From positions 4,712,001 to 4,776,000 of the forward strand of contig JAFEKR010000001.1 in assembly GCA_019022495.1 (NCBI GenBank): a stretch of DNA of 64,000 bases, written 5' to 3'. The stretch's first letter is position 1, and each line of letters starts with the position of its first letter. The DNA is from Epichloe hybrida (taxonomy: Eukaryota; Ascomycota; Sordariomycetes; Hypocreales; Clavicipitaceae). Made by a program: the position numbers and the translations under genes. Under the pieces are notes generated by a model. That model was not told the origin of the DNA, made no database searches, and worked only from the letters and a program-made list of their open reading frames with translations. Of the stretch, positions 38,871 through 52,486 are shown one piece after another.

Positions 38871-41800
38871 ACTTTAAACTTACTTTAGACTAACTTTTAG
38901 AAAAACTATTTAACTAAGAAAGTAGGCTAAGAATAGTATTAATAGTTAAACCTAGTTTTAAAGCTTATTTCTTTATATATTAAAAAATTAAAAGAAATTA
39001 ATTTATTTTATATTTTAATGTCCTAAAAAATATTTTAGCTTTATTATTATAGCTTTTTTTATAGTTTTTTTGATTTTCTTTTACCTTAAAAACCTAATAA
39101 CTTAACATAATTAGTTTTAATTTAAAGAAAATATTTATATCACTAAAGAACCTCTACTAAATATAATAAAATATTATCTTTATAATAAAAGTCTTATTTA
39201 TTTAAATATATTATTATTATATTTAATATCTTATTTTTATATAATAATAAATAATTTCTTTAGGGTAAATCTTAGATTAAAAGATAAAAAATATACTAAA
39301 ATTGAATAGTAAATCTAGGAAAAAAGCTATAAAAGTATAAAGACCCTTTAAATTTACTAAAAAAATTAGGCTATATATAAATACTAAAATAGTTTATCTT
39401 TAATAGCCCTATACTTATTATTAGCTTAATAGTTTAAATAAGCTTAAACTTTAAAAATTTATAACTAAATAACTCAATTATAATAAAAAAAGAGGCTAAT
39501 ATTAAGCTAATTAAGAAAAATCTAAGGAATATTATAAGATAATAAAAGTCTCCACTTTTTTTTACTAATACTACATTTGTAGTATTTGTAGTGTAGTGTA
39601 GTATTTACTACACTACACTACATACTACACTACACTACAAACTACTACACGTAACACTACATACTACATCGAAAGCTAAAATACTACAAATACTACACTA
39701 CATGCAAAGCTCTGGTCTTTACCTCTAGGCGTTAACTCGCGTAGTTCTTTAGCCTAGTATAGGTTATAATAGTATAGTTTAATAACTATTAATTAGAATC
39801 TTATTAGTCTATAGGGTATTTAAAGAGTATAGGTTTCTCTATTAGTAGTAAGAAGCTTATAGGGGCTATACTATCTATCTTTCTCTCTCCACACACATAC
39901 ATCTAACTATAGTAGAAGTTAGTGCTTAGTAGCGTATCTAGGCTATTTTAGGTTCTTAGAGTATTATAAACTTATTACTTTACTAGAAGTTATTAGACTT
40001 TATTAGTAGCTTTGCGAATTACTTTAGCTTATTAAATAATAAATATACTTAGTAATGACTTGTTAGTTATCTGTAAATATACACTAAAGATAAGAATAGT
40101 TAAAATAAGACTATTAGGGCCTACTAAGTTATTTATAGCTTTTATAGCTATCTAAAGTTATTACTTAGGCGTGAGATCTTAACCTATAGAGTCTATAATA
40201 ATCATATAGGCTTGCCGTAATAGTGCGTGATAGCATTTAACCTTTCTAATACTATTATAAGCCTTAACTAGAACTTCATTAATCTTGATTAATAGTAATT
40301 ATATATAATACTTAAATTCTGCTAATATAAAGTTCTTTCTAGCATTATAAATAATCTATTCTAGAGGACTAAGGTAAGTGTTAATCTAGTATTCACGTAA
40401 GGCATTCCAAATATTACAAGCCTTTTACTTATTTAAATTAAGAAATTAGGCTACTTAAAATAAAGTTATAGAATTAATTACATAAAGAATAGGTTATCTG
40501 TTAATCTAAATAATATTAACTATAATCTTATAGTTAAACTTATGGTTGTCTTTAATTGTGAACTTAAATCTACCTAGAGCTTTTCTATTTATCTAGTAAT
40601 AGTAGCAAATTTCAGTTAATTGTTTAATAGCCTTAGCTTTAATGTCATAGCTAGCTTGGTTTAGTATCTTTATAAGCTATTTAACTAATAGATAACTAAA
40701 TCGTTAATATAATTAATGGAGTTTTGTTTCTAATAGGTAGAAAGCTACCATTTCTCTAGCTTCTAGAGTTTACTAAAGATATCCCTATTTCCTAATAATA
40801 GGAACTATCTTATTATCTTATATTAATACGTTCGTAAGGTTATCCACCTTAATACGTAATCTATCTATGTTATCTAAAGAGAATAAGAAAGGCGTATGTA
40901 TGTTAATTATATAGAAAGGGATATTACCTAGCTTTATTAGTATATTAACTACTCCTTTTGTAATTATGCTCCTAGCACTAAATTCAATTATCTTTTCTAG
41001 AGTTAGTTTAATCTTCAGTAATAGCATTAATCTTAGTAAAGCTTGCACTTATCTAATTCTAGCTATTAAAACACCTAAGGCTCCTGTGTTAGGTATTATC
41101 CCTTAGAAAACTTCTTTAAAGTAATGTTTCTCTAAAATATAAGAGGTTTTTATATTATTAAAGGGATTATGCTTAAGGTATGCGTGCTTAAACGATTTAT
41201 CTCTTAGGATATTAATAATATCACTATTATCTAGTTAAAGTCCTAATGTAAAGAATTATGTAATACTTAGCTAGTTAAACTTTAATGTGGAGGTCTCTTT
41301 AGCATCATTATCCTTATCTTTGTTGTTATTAGACTTAATAAAGGTTTTAGCTAATTCCTATGCTCCATTAGCAAGGTTATTAGCTTCTTTAGATACTTAA
41401 CCTTCATAGGCCACGAGGAATACCTAATACTTTTTCTCTATTAGTAGTAATTAGTATCTCTTATTCTTTTACTAATACTCTTTTACCTCTTTCTAGTCTT
41501 TCTCTAAATAATTTATTAACTAGCATCTATTTTTATTATAAACATGGCATTTGCTATAGTTATAGCCTTAGTTATAGTAACTATAGCCTCTGCCTTAACC
41601 TTATTAATTATACAGTTAGTTATAATAGTAGTCTATAAACATTACTTCTAATTTATTAGCATTAGTAGTATTAACAGTGTTTTAATTAAATTAGGTAGCT
41701 GATTTATTAGCTTTGGTAATAGAGATTGATTTGTGAAGGTCTCTAGTAAGTCCTTTAAAGCTAGGTAAATAATTATATTTAGCTTACTTGCATTCTAGAA

Positions 41801-43331
41801 CACTAGAAATTACGCTTAGGGTCTAATAATAAAGTTTTATATTAACTATTAATAGGAGAAAGAGTCCTTTATAAACACGTTTAAGGGTTATAAGCAGAAT
41901 CTCAAGACAATCTAACTTAGATTTATTTAGGTTAGAAGTAATAATATTTCTAAGCGTTATACTATTCTATTCTTAGTGATAGAACTATTAGTTACTTTCT
42001 GTCTTAAATTATTAACGAATGTTGTTAACTATTTATTTATATGTAAAGCCTTTGTTTACTAGATAATTAAGGTAATACTATTTAGCATTACCTAAAAGCA
42101 TAATAGGAAGGGCCTTATATATATATTCCTATAGGAGATTTAGTCTGTTATATTTATTCTAGAATAAGTTAACTTTTAGCGTAAGGAAGTTATATATCTT
42201 CCTACTATGATAGTTATTATCCTTATAGCTCTTTATAAGTTCTAAGATTTTTCTTATGATTTAATCTTTAGATAGGATTATCACTGTTTGCATAGCTAGG
42301 GTTATTTGTTAAATTGGTTGTTCTAGGACGATTAGCGGAATTATCAGGTTTATTAAGGGTTAAGGTGTGTTTCTTCTTAGGGGTTGTTATGTAGTTAGAG
42401 GGTTATTTAGAGCGGGATTATAAGGGTTGTTAATTAGGGGATTATATATAGGAGGATTATATACAGAAGGGTAATAAATAGGGGTAGTATAAATTAAAGG
42501 GCTTGTGATTAGGGGGCTTTTAAGGGTGGGATTATTTAAAGAAAGGAATTTGCCTATAGTGATTTGCTTCGCGATTTTGTTCTTAGGCCACTATAATATT
42601 ATTTCTTCTTTAAGGACTTAAATTAATAATTTAATAATTTTACTACTTTGATTTTGAATAATATAGACGCTATTCTTGCGTAAGCAGTCTTATAATTTAT
42701 GTACTAAAGGTTATAAAGCTTAATTAAGTATTTCTTTTGTCTAGCTATTAAGGTTATTATAGAAGATCTCCTAAAGGGCAAGATCTTTATATTAACCACT
42801 CTTATAGACGTTAATCATCTAAGTAAGATAGTTATTAAGCTCCTATTCCTTAGTAGTCTAAGGATTTAGTTTTCTTAAGCTCTCCTAGTTAGTAGTAATA
42901 ACTAAGGTATGTTTTTAAAGTTATAAAGGTAAGCTTACTTTATTAGGTCTTGATTAGGCAGGCTGCTTTTCTTTAGTAGTCTAGGATAAAGCTTGTTTAT
43001 TACTTAGGGGTGCTATTATTAATAGTTTTTAGCTAGTAAGGCTAAGGGATTTTTTAACTAGTAGGGTTAAGGAGTTTTTAATCTCTAGTTTAAGTAGTTA
43101 TATGTAGCTATAAACTCTTAGTTAGTTAATTGGTTTTCTTGTGATAGATAATAGGATTGATTCTTCTATTAATAGTTAGAGACTTACTAATAGAAAAAGT
43201 TAAATCCCTAGGAAGCCTAATATCTAGTATCCAGAGTCTATCTTCCTTTAGTACACTTCCTTAGGTAGCTAAAGGAAGGCCTCTTCTTAAGTAATTCCTA
43301 GCTTATCTATGGTTTTTCAACCACTAATTAG

Positions 43332-43561
43332 TGTTAGTTACACTAAGGGATTAGTATGCACTAGTGCAACATAGGGTCAGGTTTAATAATATAATAAGGT
43401 CTAAGGATTAAAGCTATCTATAGCGTTATATAGCTATAAGAAAGGGGGACACAAGTCACGTGTGTGCCTCGCGTACAGGTGCGGCTAATTACAGTGTGGC
43501 GTTGCCGCATGTGCTCCACTTTCCTAGTGGTCAATCCGATGTTAACCTAGTTGTCGTAACA
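43332..43561 (-). repeat. Copia B 5' LTR (230 bp)
   Basis: Right LTR; the outer half keeps GTGTGGCGTTGCCGCATG, which is GTGTAGCGTTACCACATA in the inner half of the partner LTR. Confidence 0.9.
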
Positions 43562-43613
43562 AGGTCTAAAGATTTATTACTACTATCTTTATACTTCTTA
43601 GTAATATACTTAC

Positions 43614-44210
43614 TGTTAAAATATATTGTTAAAAATATATAAGGCTTTGTAATCCTAGGTTTAGTTGGATCGGTCCACTCTTTTGATTTTAACAGGTTAT
43701 GAGCCCGGTGGCGTAGTGGTTGTGGCTCACTGTAGCGTATTAGCCTGCCTACCACAGTGGAGCACTGCTCTACGAGGCAAGGTTATGGGTTCAAACCCTG
43801 CCGAAAAATAACAAGAAATTCAATTGCTAGTATAAGCCTAACCTCCAATAGGGCACCTGGATATACAATTCCAGGGGGAGTGTTAAAATATATAAGGCTT
43901 TGTAATCCTAGGTTCAGTCGGATCGGTCCACTCTTTTGATTTCAATAGGTTATGAGCCCGGTGGCGCAGTGGTTATGGCTCACTGTAGCATACACGCCTA
44001 CCACAGTGGAGCACTGCTCTGCGAGGCAAGGTTATGGGTTCGAACCCTGCCGAAAAATAACAAGAAATTCAATTGCTAGTATAAGCCTAACCTCCAATAG
44101 GGCACCTGGATATACAATTCCAGGGGGAGTGTTAAAATATATTGTTAAAAATATATAAGGCTTTGTAATCCTAGGTTTAGTCGGATCGGTCCACTCTTTT
44201 GATTTCAACA
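43614..44210 (+). mobile_element. Tandem TRIM: LTR-core-LTR-core-LTR (597 bp)
   Basis: Three LTRs (43,614-43,694, 81 bp; 43,881-43,947, 67 bp with a 14-bp internal deletion; 44,130-44,210, 81 bp) alternate with two tRNA-like cores (186 and 182 bp). The exact duplication CTTAC (43,609-43,613; 44,211-44,215) shows it as one insertion or a later unequal exchange between LTRs. The first core has RIP-type changes in box A (GGCGTAGTGG) and box B (GGTTCAAACCC). The second keeps GGCGCAGTGG and GGTTCGAACCC. Short open frames across it are chance. Confidence 0.88.
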
Positions 44211-44215
44211 CTTAC

Positions 44216-44457
44216 TACTCTTATAGATTAAGTAATTCACTACTTTATATTTATTTATACTATATCTAGGGCTACTATATTTATAGTATTTAAATAGCTT
44301 CTAGCCTATACCTTATTACTAGGAACCTTACTATAAGTTATTTATAAGGAAGCTAGAGTATTATCTCTTATTATTCCTACTCTCTTTATTATAGCTTCTA
44401 TTATAACTCTTTATTATAAATATTATTATAACTTTAGCTTTTTTACCTTAGCCTTAT
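44216..44457 (-). pseudogene. Gypsy C gag-side remnant
   Basis: Gypsy C sequence between the TRIM duplication and copia A4. By position it belongs to gag. It is RIP-degraded with no readable motif and continues at 51,274. Confidence 0.45.
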
Positions 44458-47400
44458 TGTTGGATTCACAGGGTATTGAATTCAATGTAATACAGTCGTG
44501 AGCCCGAAGAATAGTATTATCATTAATTATCTATTCTAGGCTACGTTATCTGTTATTATAATTGATTAAGTTATAGGAAAAGAGAGGTAAAAAGCTAGAA
44601 GTTATAATACATAAAGGGAAAAGGGGTTACGTGTTTATATCCCTATATTTCCTAGCTAATTAATATACTAGGTTATAGGTCACGTGTAAGGTCCGCGCGT
44701 AGCCTAAGCTTCTGCTAGGTAATTATAGCTACGACGCGCAATTAATATTACCTTTATTCTAACACTAGAACTTCTCTCTTTTAATATAATTATTAACGCG
44801 TAATATTAATTATAGAAATAAAAAAGGAAAGATAAATTAAGAATATAATTAATAGGGGATATAAGGAAAAGAACTTATAGCCTATCTAGGCGTATAGATA
44901 CTAATAAAAGGGAAATAATAATCTTACTTAGCCTGTAAGCTTATGTAAGGATAAGTAGGTCCTTCTAAATCCTTTCTTTTCCTTAAAATAATATATATAC
45001 TACACTGTAGTGTGTATATAATGTCTTCCTTCTCCTTAGTAACACCTTTATTCTCTTACACACTACTATTAATTTCTATAGTTTACTAGAAGGGCCTAGT
45101 AGGCTAGTGTAGGCGTGGCTGCTAGGGATATTAACTACAGGGGCGTAGATCCCCTGTGTATTACTATCTTATCCTTGTAGCTACCTTCCTAGAGGATTAC
45201 CTTTTTCTCTTACTATATATATATTACGCGTAGGTAACCTATCCCTTTATCTAGATAGTTATCTAGTTAGTTAAGATAAAGCTCTTAAGGGCCTTATTAG
45301 GTAATACCTTTATAAAGGTATTAGCTAGGTTATTCTCTCTATTAATCTATTAGATCTTGTAGAGTTCTTAGTGTTTATATAACTATTAAAGGGCTATAAT
45401 ATTAATTATTAGGCATTTCTCCTTTATTATACTAAGCTTAATAAGGCACTTATACAAGGAGTATGAATTTATATATGTAATAACTAGGATCTTTAGGAGC
45501 TTTAGTTAGTTAGTAACTAAGTTTAGGGTAGTTATAATTACGTAAGCTATATTAATACTAGCTACTATGCCGTAAACTTCTAAGGTAAGCACGCTTTACG
45601 TAACTCTCTTGCTCTTTGTTAAGCTAAAGTGTATAATATTACCTTTAATTATGAATTTGCTATTAGTGTAGTCTTTATTTACTAGGATAAGTATATATCC
45701 TAGTTATAAGGATAGGTCCTAGTTATTAGCAAAGGATTTATCTATAAAGGCAAAGAGCTTTGCCTTCTTAAGGTTAATTAGGATAAATATTAGACCTCTC
45801 TCTAGGTAATTTATCTACTACTTTAGGTAGCAATTAAGGGCTTTTATATCCTCTAGGGTTAGCTCCTAGTGTTATATAGTAATAGATAAGTTAAAGCAAG
45901 CCTCTAGTTAGTAGATTAAGGTAATATAAGCGCCTTAGGCCCTTTGCTTAATATACTTACGCTTTAAATTAGTTATAGGGACTAACTCTAACTTATTACT
46001 TTACCCTTTCTACTAGATCTTAATAGTATTATTCTCTAGTATAATAATACTACTATTAAATATAAGGGGACTGTCCTAGGTTAGAAACTGCTTTAGCTTT
46101 ATGTTAAAGCCTACTATAATAAGCTAGGTCTCTTCCTTCTTAAAGAACTTCTTATCTAAGAGGCTAATTATGTTATTAGTTTACATTCTAACGTAGGTAA
46201 AGTTAGGGCTTTCCTTTATAGTTATAAGCAGGTAGGGATTATATATAAAGGTTTCTATCTAGAGGTTCTCTCTATAATGCTTGTGATATATAACCTACTA
46301 GTGTGTTCCTACTTCTGCGAGCCTATAGAGAGGTTTAATAACCCTTATGATTATGCTAGGCAGGTAAAGGTGCTGTATGTAAATTAGTAAGTATGCTAGG
46401 ATTAGTTGCTTTAGTAATGTATAGGCCTATATATAAGCCTAATAGATATCTCTTAGCTAGATAAGGAATTTCCTTAATCTTGCTAACAGGGCTATTATAA
46501 GAATAAGACATTAGCTTACGTGTTAAATTATTAGGGCCTATATGAGAATAGCCTATTTCCCTTTATTCTCACACCCTTAGATTATAAGGCATGACTTTTT
46601 GTAAGGTTCTATTATCTTGCCTTTAATCTTATTAATAATTTAGGAATTAAAGATTTAAATCCTACTATATTCTTCCTTATTAAATATAATGAATTTAAAT
46701 ATATTTTACTTAATTAAAGCATTAATCTCCGCTTTTATTAATAGCTTAAATGGTTTGCCTAGGGTCTTAATAATTCCTTCCTTATATAGCTTAATTATAA
46801 GAGCTAGGTTACTATATTCTTTTACTAATAGGAAGGTATTAGCACCTTAAGGCATTACAGGAGGGTTTTTCTATAGCCTTCCATATCCTTACTTTAATAG
46901 TATTAGCAGTACTATATTCTTATTATAGGCCTCTTACTCTTTCTCTCCTTTCTCTTTACTAGGCTTTATTATTTTCTTTATATTAGGATTATTATAGTAA
47001 GGCTTAATAGATATTAACCTAAAGGTCTTTAGGCCTTTAGGCATATTAAGTGTATAGCTCTCTCTAGTAATTATTAGTAGCTTATATAGACTTGCCTATC
47101 CCTTGCCTTCTCGCTAGACCTTAACCTTTAATTTAAGTGGTAGGCTAAGGGTCTTTAAGGTGTCTAGGCTATTATGTTTAGTAAGGGCCTTATTAACCTT
47201 CTAGATAGTGTAAAGTCTCTTAATCTCTTTAGTAGCCTTCTATACTATAATTATATACTATGTAATATTAGGTAATAGTAAGGACTTACTTATTATATAT
47301 AAGTAGGCTCTAAAGATAAGGAAGGTTAGGATAAGACTATTAGGGCCTATAGTGTTATTTAGGGCCTTAATTACTATTTAAAGGGTAATAGGTTCTAGTG

Positions 47401-50400
47401 TTATAGGGTATTTACGTCTAATTATATTATAGGCTCTTTAGAGTAGCCTATAATACCTTTTAACCTTCCCTATGCTATAGTGTGCCTTAATAGGGACTTC
47501 CTTAATTAAAATTAATATTAAAGCTACGAATTATCTAAATTTATTACTATAGAAGTTTATTCTAGTGTCTATAATAATAAAGTCCAGGGGGCCTAGGTAA
47601 GCATTAATCTAGTATATTTAGAGGGCTTCCTAGGTTGTTTTTGTAAAGATATTATTAAGGAATTTCACTACGTTAAACACTATAGCTATATCTATAGTAT
47701 AAAGTGTAGGGTAGTTACTATCTAAGTAGAAGATATTTACTATTACTTTATAATTAAAGCTATACTTATCCTTAAGGGTGAACTTAAAGCAATTAGGGCT
47801 ATTTACATACATTTAGTATTAGTAGCAGATTCTTGTTAGCTTCTTAATAGCTTTGATATTAATATTATGCCCTAATCTATAGAGAACCTTATGTAAATGT
47901 TAGATTAATAGATGCCTAAAGCGGTGATATAATCGCTATAGCTTGCCTTCTATAAGGTAGCTCTAAGCAACTACTTCTTCTTTTTATATAAGAAGTATCT
48001 AGGTGTAGCCCTATTTGCGTATAATAAGGACTTTAATATTTCCTTATTATAGTGTGTTCTTAGAGATATTAAAGTTAATCTTTAGATAGTCTATATTATT
48101 AAGGGATAAGAGAAATAGAGTGTTTATAGGGATAACCTAAAAGAGGATATTTCTAAAGGGAGTAGGCATATTAGCTAATCTAAGTATAATAATTAGGTCT
48201 CCTATACTGAATCTAACTAATGCCTTTTTCTCTATTAATTTATTAAGCTATAATATAGGTATCTAACGTTATAAAGTAAGAAATTAAGAGTGCCTTACTA
48301 TAAAGAACTTTATAGCTCTTATATTAGGTATAATCCCTTAGAATGTTACATAGGAATAGCAATCTTCTAATATAAACATTACTAGGGCTTTGTTTATAAG
48401 TTCCTGCTAAAAGGGGTCTTCTTTGCTTAGGCTATAATACGCTACTTGCCTTATTAGGAATTGAACCGTTTTCTCGCTATTAATATAGGTTCTATATATA
48501 AAGAAGCTTATAGGTACTAGCCTATCTGTATTATTAGGGCTATTATTAAATCTAATGCTCTTTATATACTAAGCGATTTTATTATTAATAGGGGGTTAGG
48601 ACTTATATTCTCCCTTGTACTAAGTGAGAAATAAATGATATAAGTTATTAGTTAGATTTGTAAGGTAGTGGTTCTTAAAGCGTTAAAACGCTTTCTTATA
48701 GTTCTCTTTAAGGTGCTTAGATAACTAGCATCCTTCCTTACTATATATATAGCACTTCTTTATATAGGGAGTACCTTCTCTTCCTTATAGTTTTAAGAGG
48801 TATTAGGTCTCTTTTCCCTTCCTATTATATCTTTAGTTAGTCTAGAATTACTCTAGGGTTATAGCTTTAGTTAGGAACTATTAATAGTTTTTTTTCTCTT
48901 CCTTAATAAGATAAAGGGTTATTCTGATTTATTTATAAAACTCTTATAGTTTATCTAGCGGATTTATAATTACTCCTCTACACTCTAGAATACTATAATA
49001 GGCTTTAATAAGTTAATTCTAGAGTGCCCTTTTAGTTTAGCTTACTTTAGGCACTACTTGTTATAAGATAGCTAGTCTTTCTGTGAGTTTATTAAAGTAT
49101 TTAATTATTAACTTACTTAGGTTATTATTTGTTATTCCTTATAGGGAAGTGTTATTTCACTCTAGTAAATATCTTTACTATATATCCTTAGTTTTAAATT
49201 ATTCTCTTATATAGCTAATAAGCGTAGGGAGATCTTATGGTTATCTAGGTTTAGAGAGGTGGTTTGCATAGTATTATAGTGCTTTGCCTTTAAGTATAAC
49301 CTTAAAAGTATAACTAGCTTATTTAGGCTAGATATTAAGTAACTTACACTTTCTATAGAATATTTAAAGCTTTAATTTAAGGATATTATAGTTATTAGCA
49401 CTATAGAGTTATTCTTTAGGGTATACCTTAGATAGGTTAATAATCTGCTTTAGCAAAGGTCTCTATATTTATAGGGGTCCTCTAGGTATTTCCCTTTATA
49501 TTTATAAAAGGGGTAGTAAGGTCTTTAGGAAGTAAGAGGGTAGCTTTATAAGTAGTACCCTTAGGGCTTATTATTCTCTCTAATCCTTCTCTTCCTTATA
49601 TTAGGAAGGAGGAATTATAGCTCTTTAAGCTATGCTAATAGGGGTACTACTAGCCCTAGATAGTATAGGTTACCTCTATTAGTAACTCTCCTGCTTAGGG
49701 GCATTATTAGTAGTGTTACTAGGGTAATACTACTAACTTACCTTTAGTAAAAGTATAGGCAAGGGAGTTACTTATAAATGCTTGTAAATAGTATCCTTAG
49801 GTGGTCTTAACTCTAGGTTAATTAACCTTCCTAGGGGAGATTAGCTAGGCCTTCCTAGAGAGGATTAACTTAGTTTTCCTAGGGGAGTCTAGCTTATTAA
49901 TCCTTTTAATAGTAATTATACTAATAAATAAGGTAATAGGGTAGGTTACCTAGTTCTAATATTACTATTATCTAGTAGATTATAGAAGAACTCTTTATTC
50001 TATAGGTTCTTTTAGAAGCCTATATACTTCTTCCTAGCCTCTTTAATTTCTTTAAGAGTCTAAAATCTAAATTCTTCTTAGTTTACTACTTCTTTAAGGT
50101 TATTTACTATCTTAGTGCCTTTTCTAATAGTTATGTACACTTTATTATAAAGAAGATAGTCTTGAAGTTTATTTTATAAAAGGTCTCTCCCTTCTATAAA
50201 CTTATCCCTTAACTATTTGTAAAAGTTATTACTAAATTTAGAGAATAGTGTTCTTTTAAATAACCCTTACTCCTTATATTATTTAGTCTTTATAAGGATA
50301 TAAAGACTAATTTCCTTAGGTATTATTATCTCTTTATATTTAGAACTTCCTATTTATTAAAGTAATTCTTCTATAATATATTATTAAAGCCTTATAAAGA

Positions 50401-51268
50401 TATAGGGGTATAGGTTAGTATAGACAGGGGTTTTTCCTTTATTAAGGTATTTATTACTATCTCCTATTTTAACGCCTTCTATAGCATTATTATAGCTATT
50501 AGTCTTGCTAGGAACTCTGAATTAACTAAAGGTCCTAGATAGTCTAGCTATATCTAATATTCTAATTAATTAAGGGAGGTAAATCTTATAATATAAGGAG
50601 AAAAGGGGTATAACTATGATTATATAACGTGTTTTAGATATAAAGGATTATAAGGCAAGGCAGTTAACTTTAAATATATAATAGAATGCATAACAAAGAA
50701 AGATAAGGGGATAGCTTAGCTACTAGCATTAAACCTTTCTTTATTATTTCAGAGTCTATATAAATATAAATATTAATACTAAAGTAAGAAGAGAGCTATA
50801 TTATACCTTTCTATTAGTATAACTTATTATTAAACGTAGCCCTCCTATTATATAGGGCGAGTTATTATTAAATGAGCTACCTCTTCTAATTAACCTTACT
50901 AATCTACGGTGTTTAAAGACTACGTGGTTATTTATAAAGGTAACTACTAATTAGTGTTAGATTCACAGGGTATTAAATTTAATATAATATAGTCATAAGC
51001 CTAAAGAATAGTATTATTATTAATTATCTATTCTAGGCTACGTTATCTGTTATTATAATTAATTAAGTTATAGGAAAAGAGAGGTAAAAAGCTAGAAGTT
51101 ATAATATATAAAGGGAAAAGGGGTTGCGTGTTTATGTCCCTACATTTCCTAGCTAATTAGTAATTAACGTGCTAGGTTATAGGTCACGTGTGGGGTCCGC
51201 GCGCGGCCTAAGCTCCTGCCAGGTAATTGCGGCTGCGACGCGCGATTAATATTACCTTTGTTCCAACA
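44458..51268 (-). mobile_element. Copia A4, full-length, minus strand (6,811 bp)
   Basis: LTRs at 44,458-44,764 (307 bp) and 50,955-51,268 (314 bp; the extra 7 bp is a small tandem duplication at CTAATTAGTAATTAACG). The target duplication CTTAT is exact (44,453-44,457; 51,269-51,273). Same family and strand as copia A3. The outer LTR ends are clean (CGGCTGCGACGCGCG on the right, CAGTCGTGAGCCCG on the left). The leader 50,483-50,954 and tail 44,765-45,196 are non-coding. Confidence 0.93.
45197..50482 (-). pseudogene. Copia A4 Gag-Pol polyprotein, RIP-inactivated
   Basis: Exactly 5,286 nt from the mutated start (ATA, 50,482) to TAA (45,199-45,197), the same as copia A1 and A2, so only point mutation inactivated it. 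A readable integrase piece survives at 47,630-47,812 (contains NYKVIVNIFYLDSN, the first catalytic Asp strand). The zinc knuckle is near 48,750, the protease about 48,310, the RT about 46,700-46,000 and RNase H to about 45,250. Confidence 0.9.
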
Positions 51269-51273
51269 CTTAT

Positions 51274-52219
51274 AAATAGCTTTAAAATATAGGGAACTCC
51301 TAGCTAATTATATACTACCTTATAGTATTATTTAAGCTATTTAGGAATATTACTATCCTTAAATATAAGGGGATTTAGTTAGGTAATTTAGCTTTTACCT
51401 TTATCTAAAGTCTTAGGAAAGATTAAAATAATTAATTATACTTTTACCTAAGGTTTAGTAGTATTCTAGTAGCTTCTAAGTACCTTATATCTTTATTTAT
51501 TATACTAGTGTTTAGCTAAGATATAAAGCTATCCTAGGTATAGGATATATAGTTAACTATCCTATTTACTATTATATAATATATTTATTATTACTTTATA
51601 TTATTAGCTAGGTAGCTACTAGTATATATTACCTTTATTCTATTATCCTAGAAGGTTCTTAGGTCTAACTAGAATAGTATATTTAAATCTTATAGGTATA
51701 CCTATAGATTCTTATAAGTATTTTCTTTATATATAAGTAACTTATACTATATTTTTATAAAGCTTTATAGGTATATACTTATTATAAACTTACTATTAGG
51801 TAAGAAACCTAGGAATATAGGATTTATTAGTATATCTATCTAAGGGGTAATTATAAGTCTTTTACCTAATCTAGCTAATTATAAGTTTACTTTTATTTCT
51901 TTAAGCTATGCTTCTATTTCTAAGATCTCTTATCTTATATAAGTATTATATAGCTAGGCTTATATAACCTTATATTACCTCTATAGCTAGTCTAGATTAT
52001 TATTATTTCTAAATCTAGGGTTACTATATTAGTTAAGTAGTGTTTAATATACTTTATTATATTTTATAGTTAAAGTATTTAGGTTATTACTTAGGTATTA
52101 TAGGTTTAGGGCTTCCTTACTAGGTAGTATAAGTATATTCTAAGTAAATATCCTATAGCTCCTTTATATTTAAATCTAGCTAATGGTTTATTTTCCTAAA
52201 AGAGTTTAAGAGTTTAACT
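51274..52219 (-). pseudogene. Gypsy C gag and leader remnant
   Basis: The most upstream part of gypsy C, directly inside its 5' LTR. It is dense in stops and its gag motifs are unreadable. It is assigned by position and by continuity with 44,216-44,457 across copia A4. Confidence 0.5.
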
Positions 52220-52486
52220 TATTATAACTATAGTAAGAGAGATATAAATAAAGTAAAGGCTAAGGTTTTTAGTTATAGCTAGAGAGCTACTACTTAGGGG
52301 TAAGTATATAAAGGTCTTAAACTCTAACCTTCTATATCTCTTATAAGTAATCCTTATTTAAATACCTTACTATATACACATAGCTATCTAGTAGCTACTT
52401 AGTTATTTACATAGGCTAAGGCTTATCTAAGGGCTCTATTATGTAACTATCCTATCCGCGACTCCCTAGCCTCCGTGCTCCTAACA
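52220..52486 (-). repeat. Gypsy C 5' LTR (267 bp)
   Basis: Same length and sequence family as the solo LTR at 2,896-3,162. The outer (right) end is clean (CCGCGACTCCCTAGCCTCCG) while the inner end is RIP-mutated (TATTATAACTATAGT). Confidence 0.88.

Larger units (their letters stand above)
37507..39714. mobile_element. hAT-like MITE D (2,208 bp) inside copia B
   Basis: Inverted ends CAGAGCTTTG (37,507-37,516) and CAAAGCTCTG (39,705-39,714) with a perfect 8-bp duplication GTCTTTAC (37,499-37,506; 39,715-39,722). The subterminal regions are long runs of TACTACACTACACTACA-type units in both orientations. The interior holds a 10-bp minisatellite and about five 100-bp repeats. No transposase is seen. 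The end sequence differs by one base from the CAGAGCATTG of MITE C, so it is a sister subfamily. Confidence 0.85.
35600..42100 (-). pseudogene. Copia B Gag-Pol polyprotein, RIP-inactivated and split by a MITE
   Basis: From right to left on the minus strand: Gag with a degraded CHVYNKNRC zinc knuckle near 41,530; protease near 40,818-41,048 (a 76-codon open stretch containing SLDNIDRL, as in fungal copia proteases); integrase about 40,800-39,900 with NARKNFILAEF near 40,340 and an NSIRKVKCY-type region near 40,250; then, across the MITE at 37,507-39,714, RT with the active-site equivalent MQTNNTLGL near 36,600; and RNase H ending near 35,650. The Asp pair of QTDD is Asn-Asn. Less RIP-mutated than copia A but still with many stops. 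Confidence 0.82.
35075..43561 (-). mobile_element. Copia B, full-length, minus strand (8,487 bp with nested MITE)
   Basis: The 230-bp LTRs (35,075-35,304 and 43,332-43,561) and the exact duplication AGGTC (35,070-35,074; 43,562-43,566) define it. Without the MITE at 37,507-39,714 it is about 6.3 kb. The LTR begins TATTGGTTACACC (RIP of TG) on the left and TGTTAGTTACAC on the right, ending TCGTAACA. Its leader starts CTAATTAGTGGTT on the coding strand, as in copia A. The 42,000-43,331 stretch is leader and gag region with few readable motifs. Confidence 0.92.

Noticed and set aside
43531..44158. Several 60- to 74-codon frames in the TRIM region (also 23,573-23,782)
   Set aside because: They run across LTR and core repeats on both strands and recur only because the repeat recurs; they have no independent coding signal.
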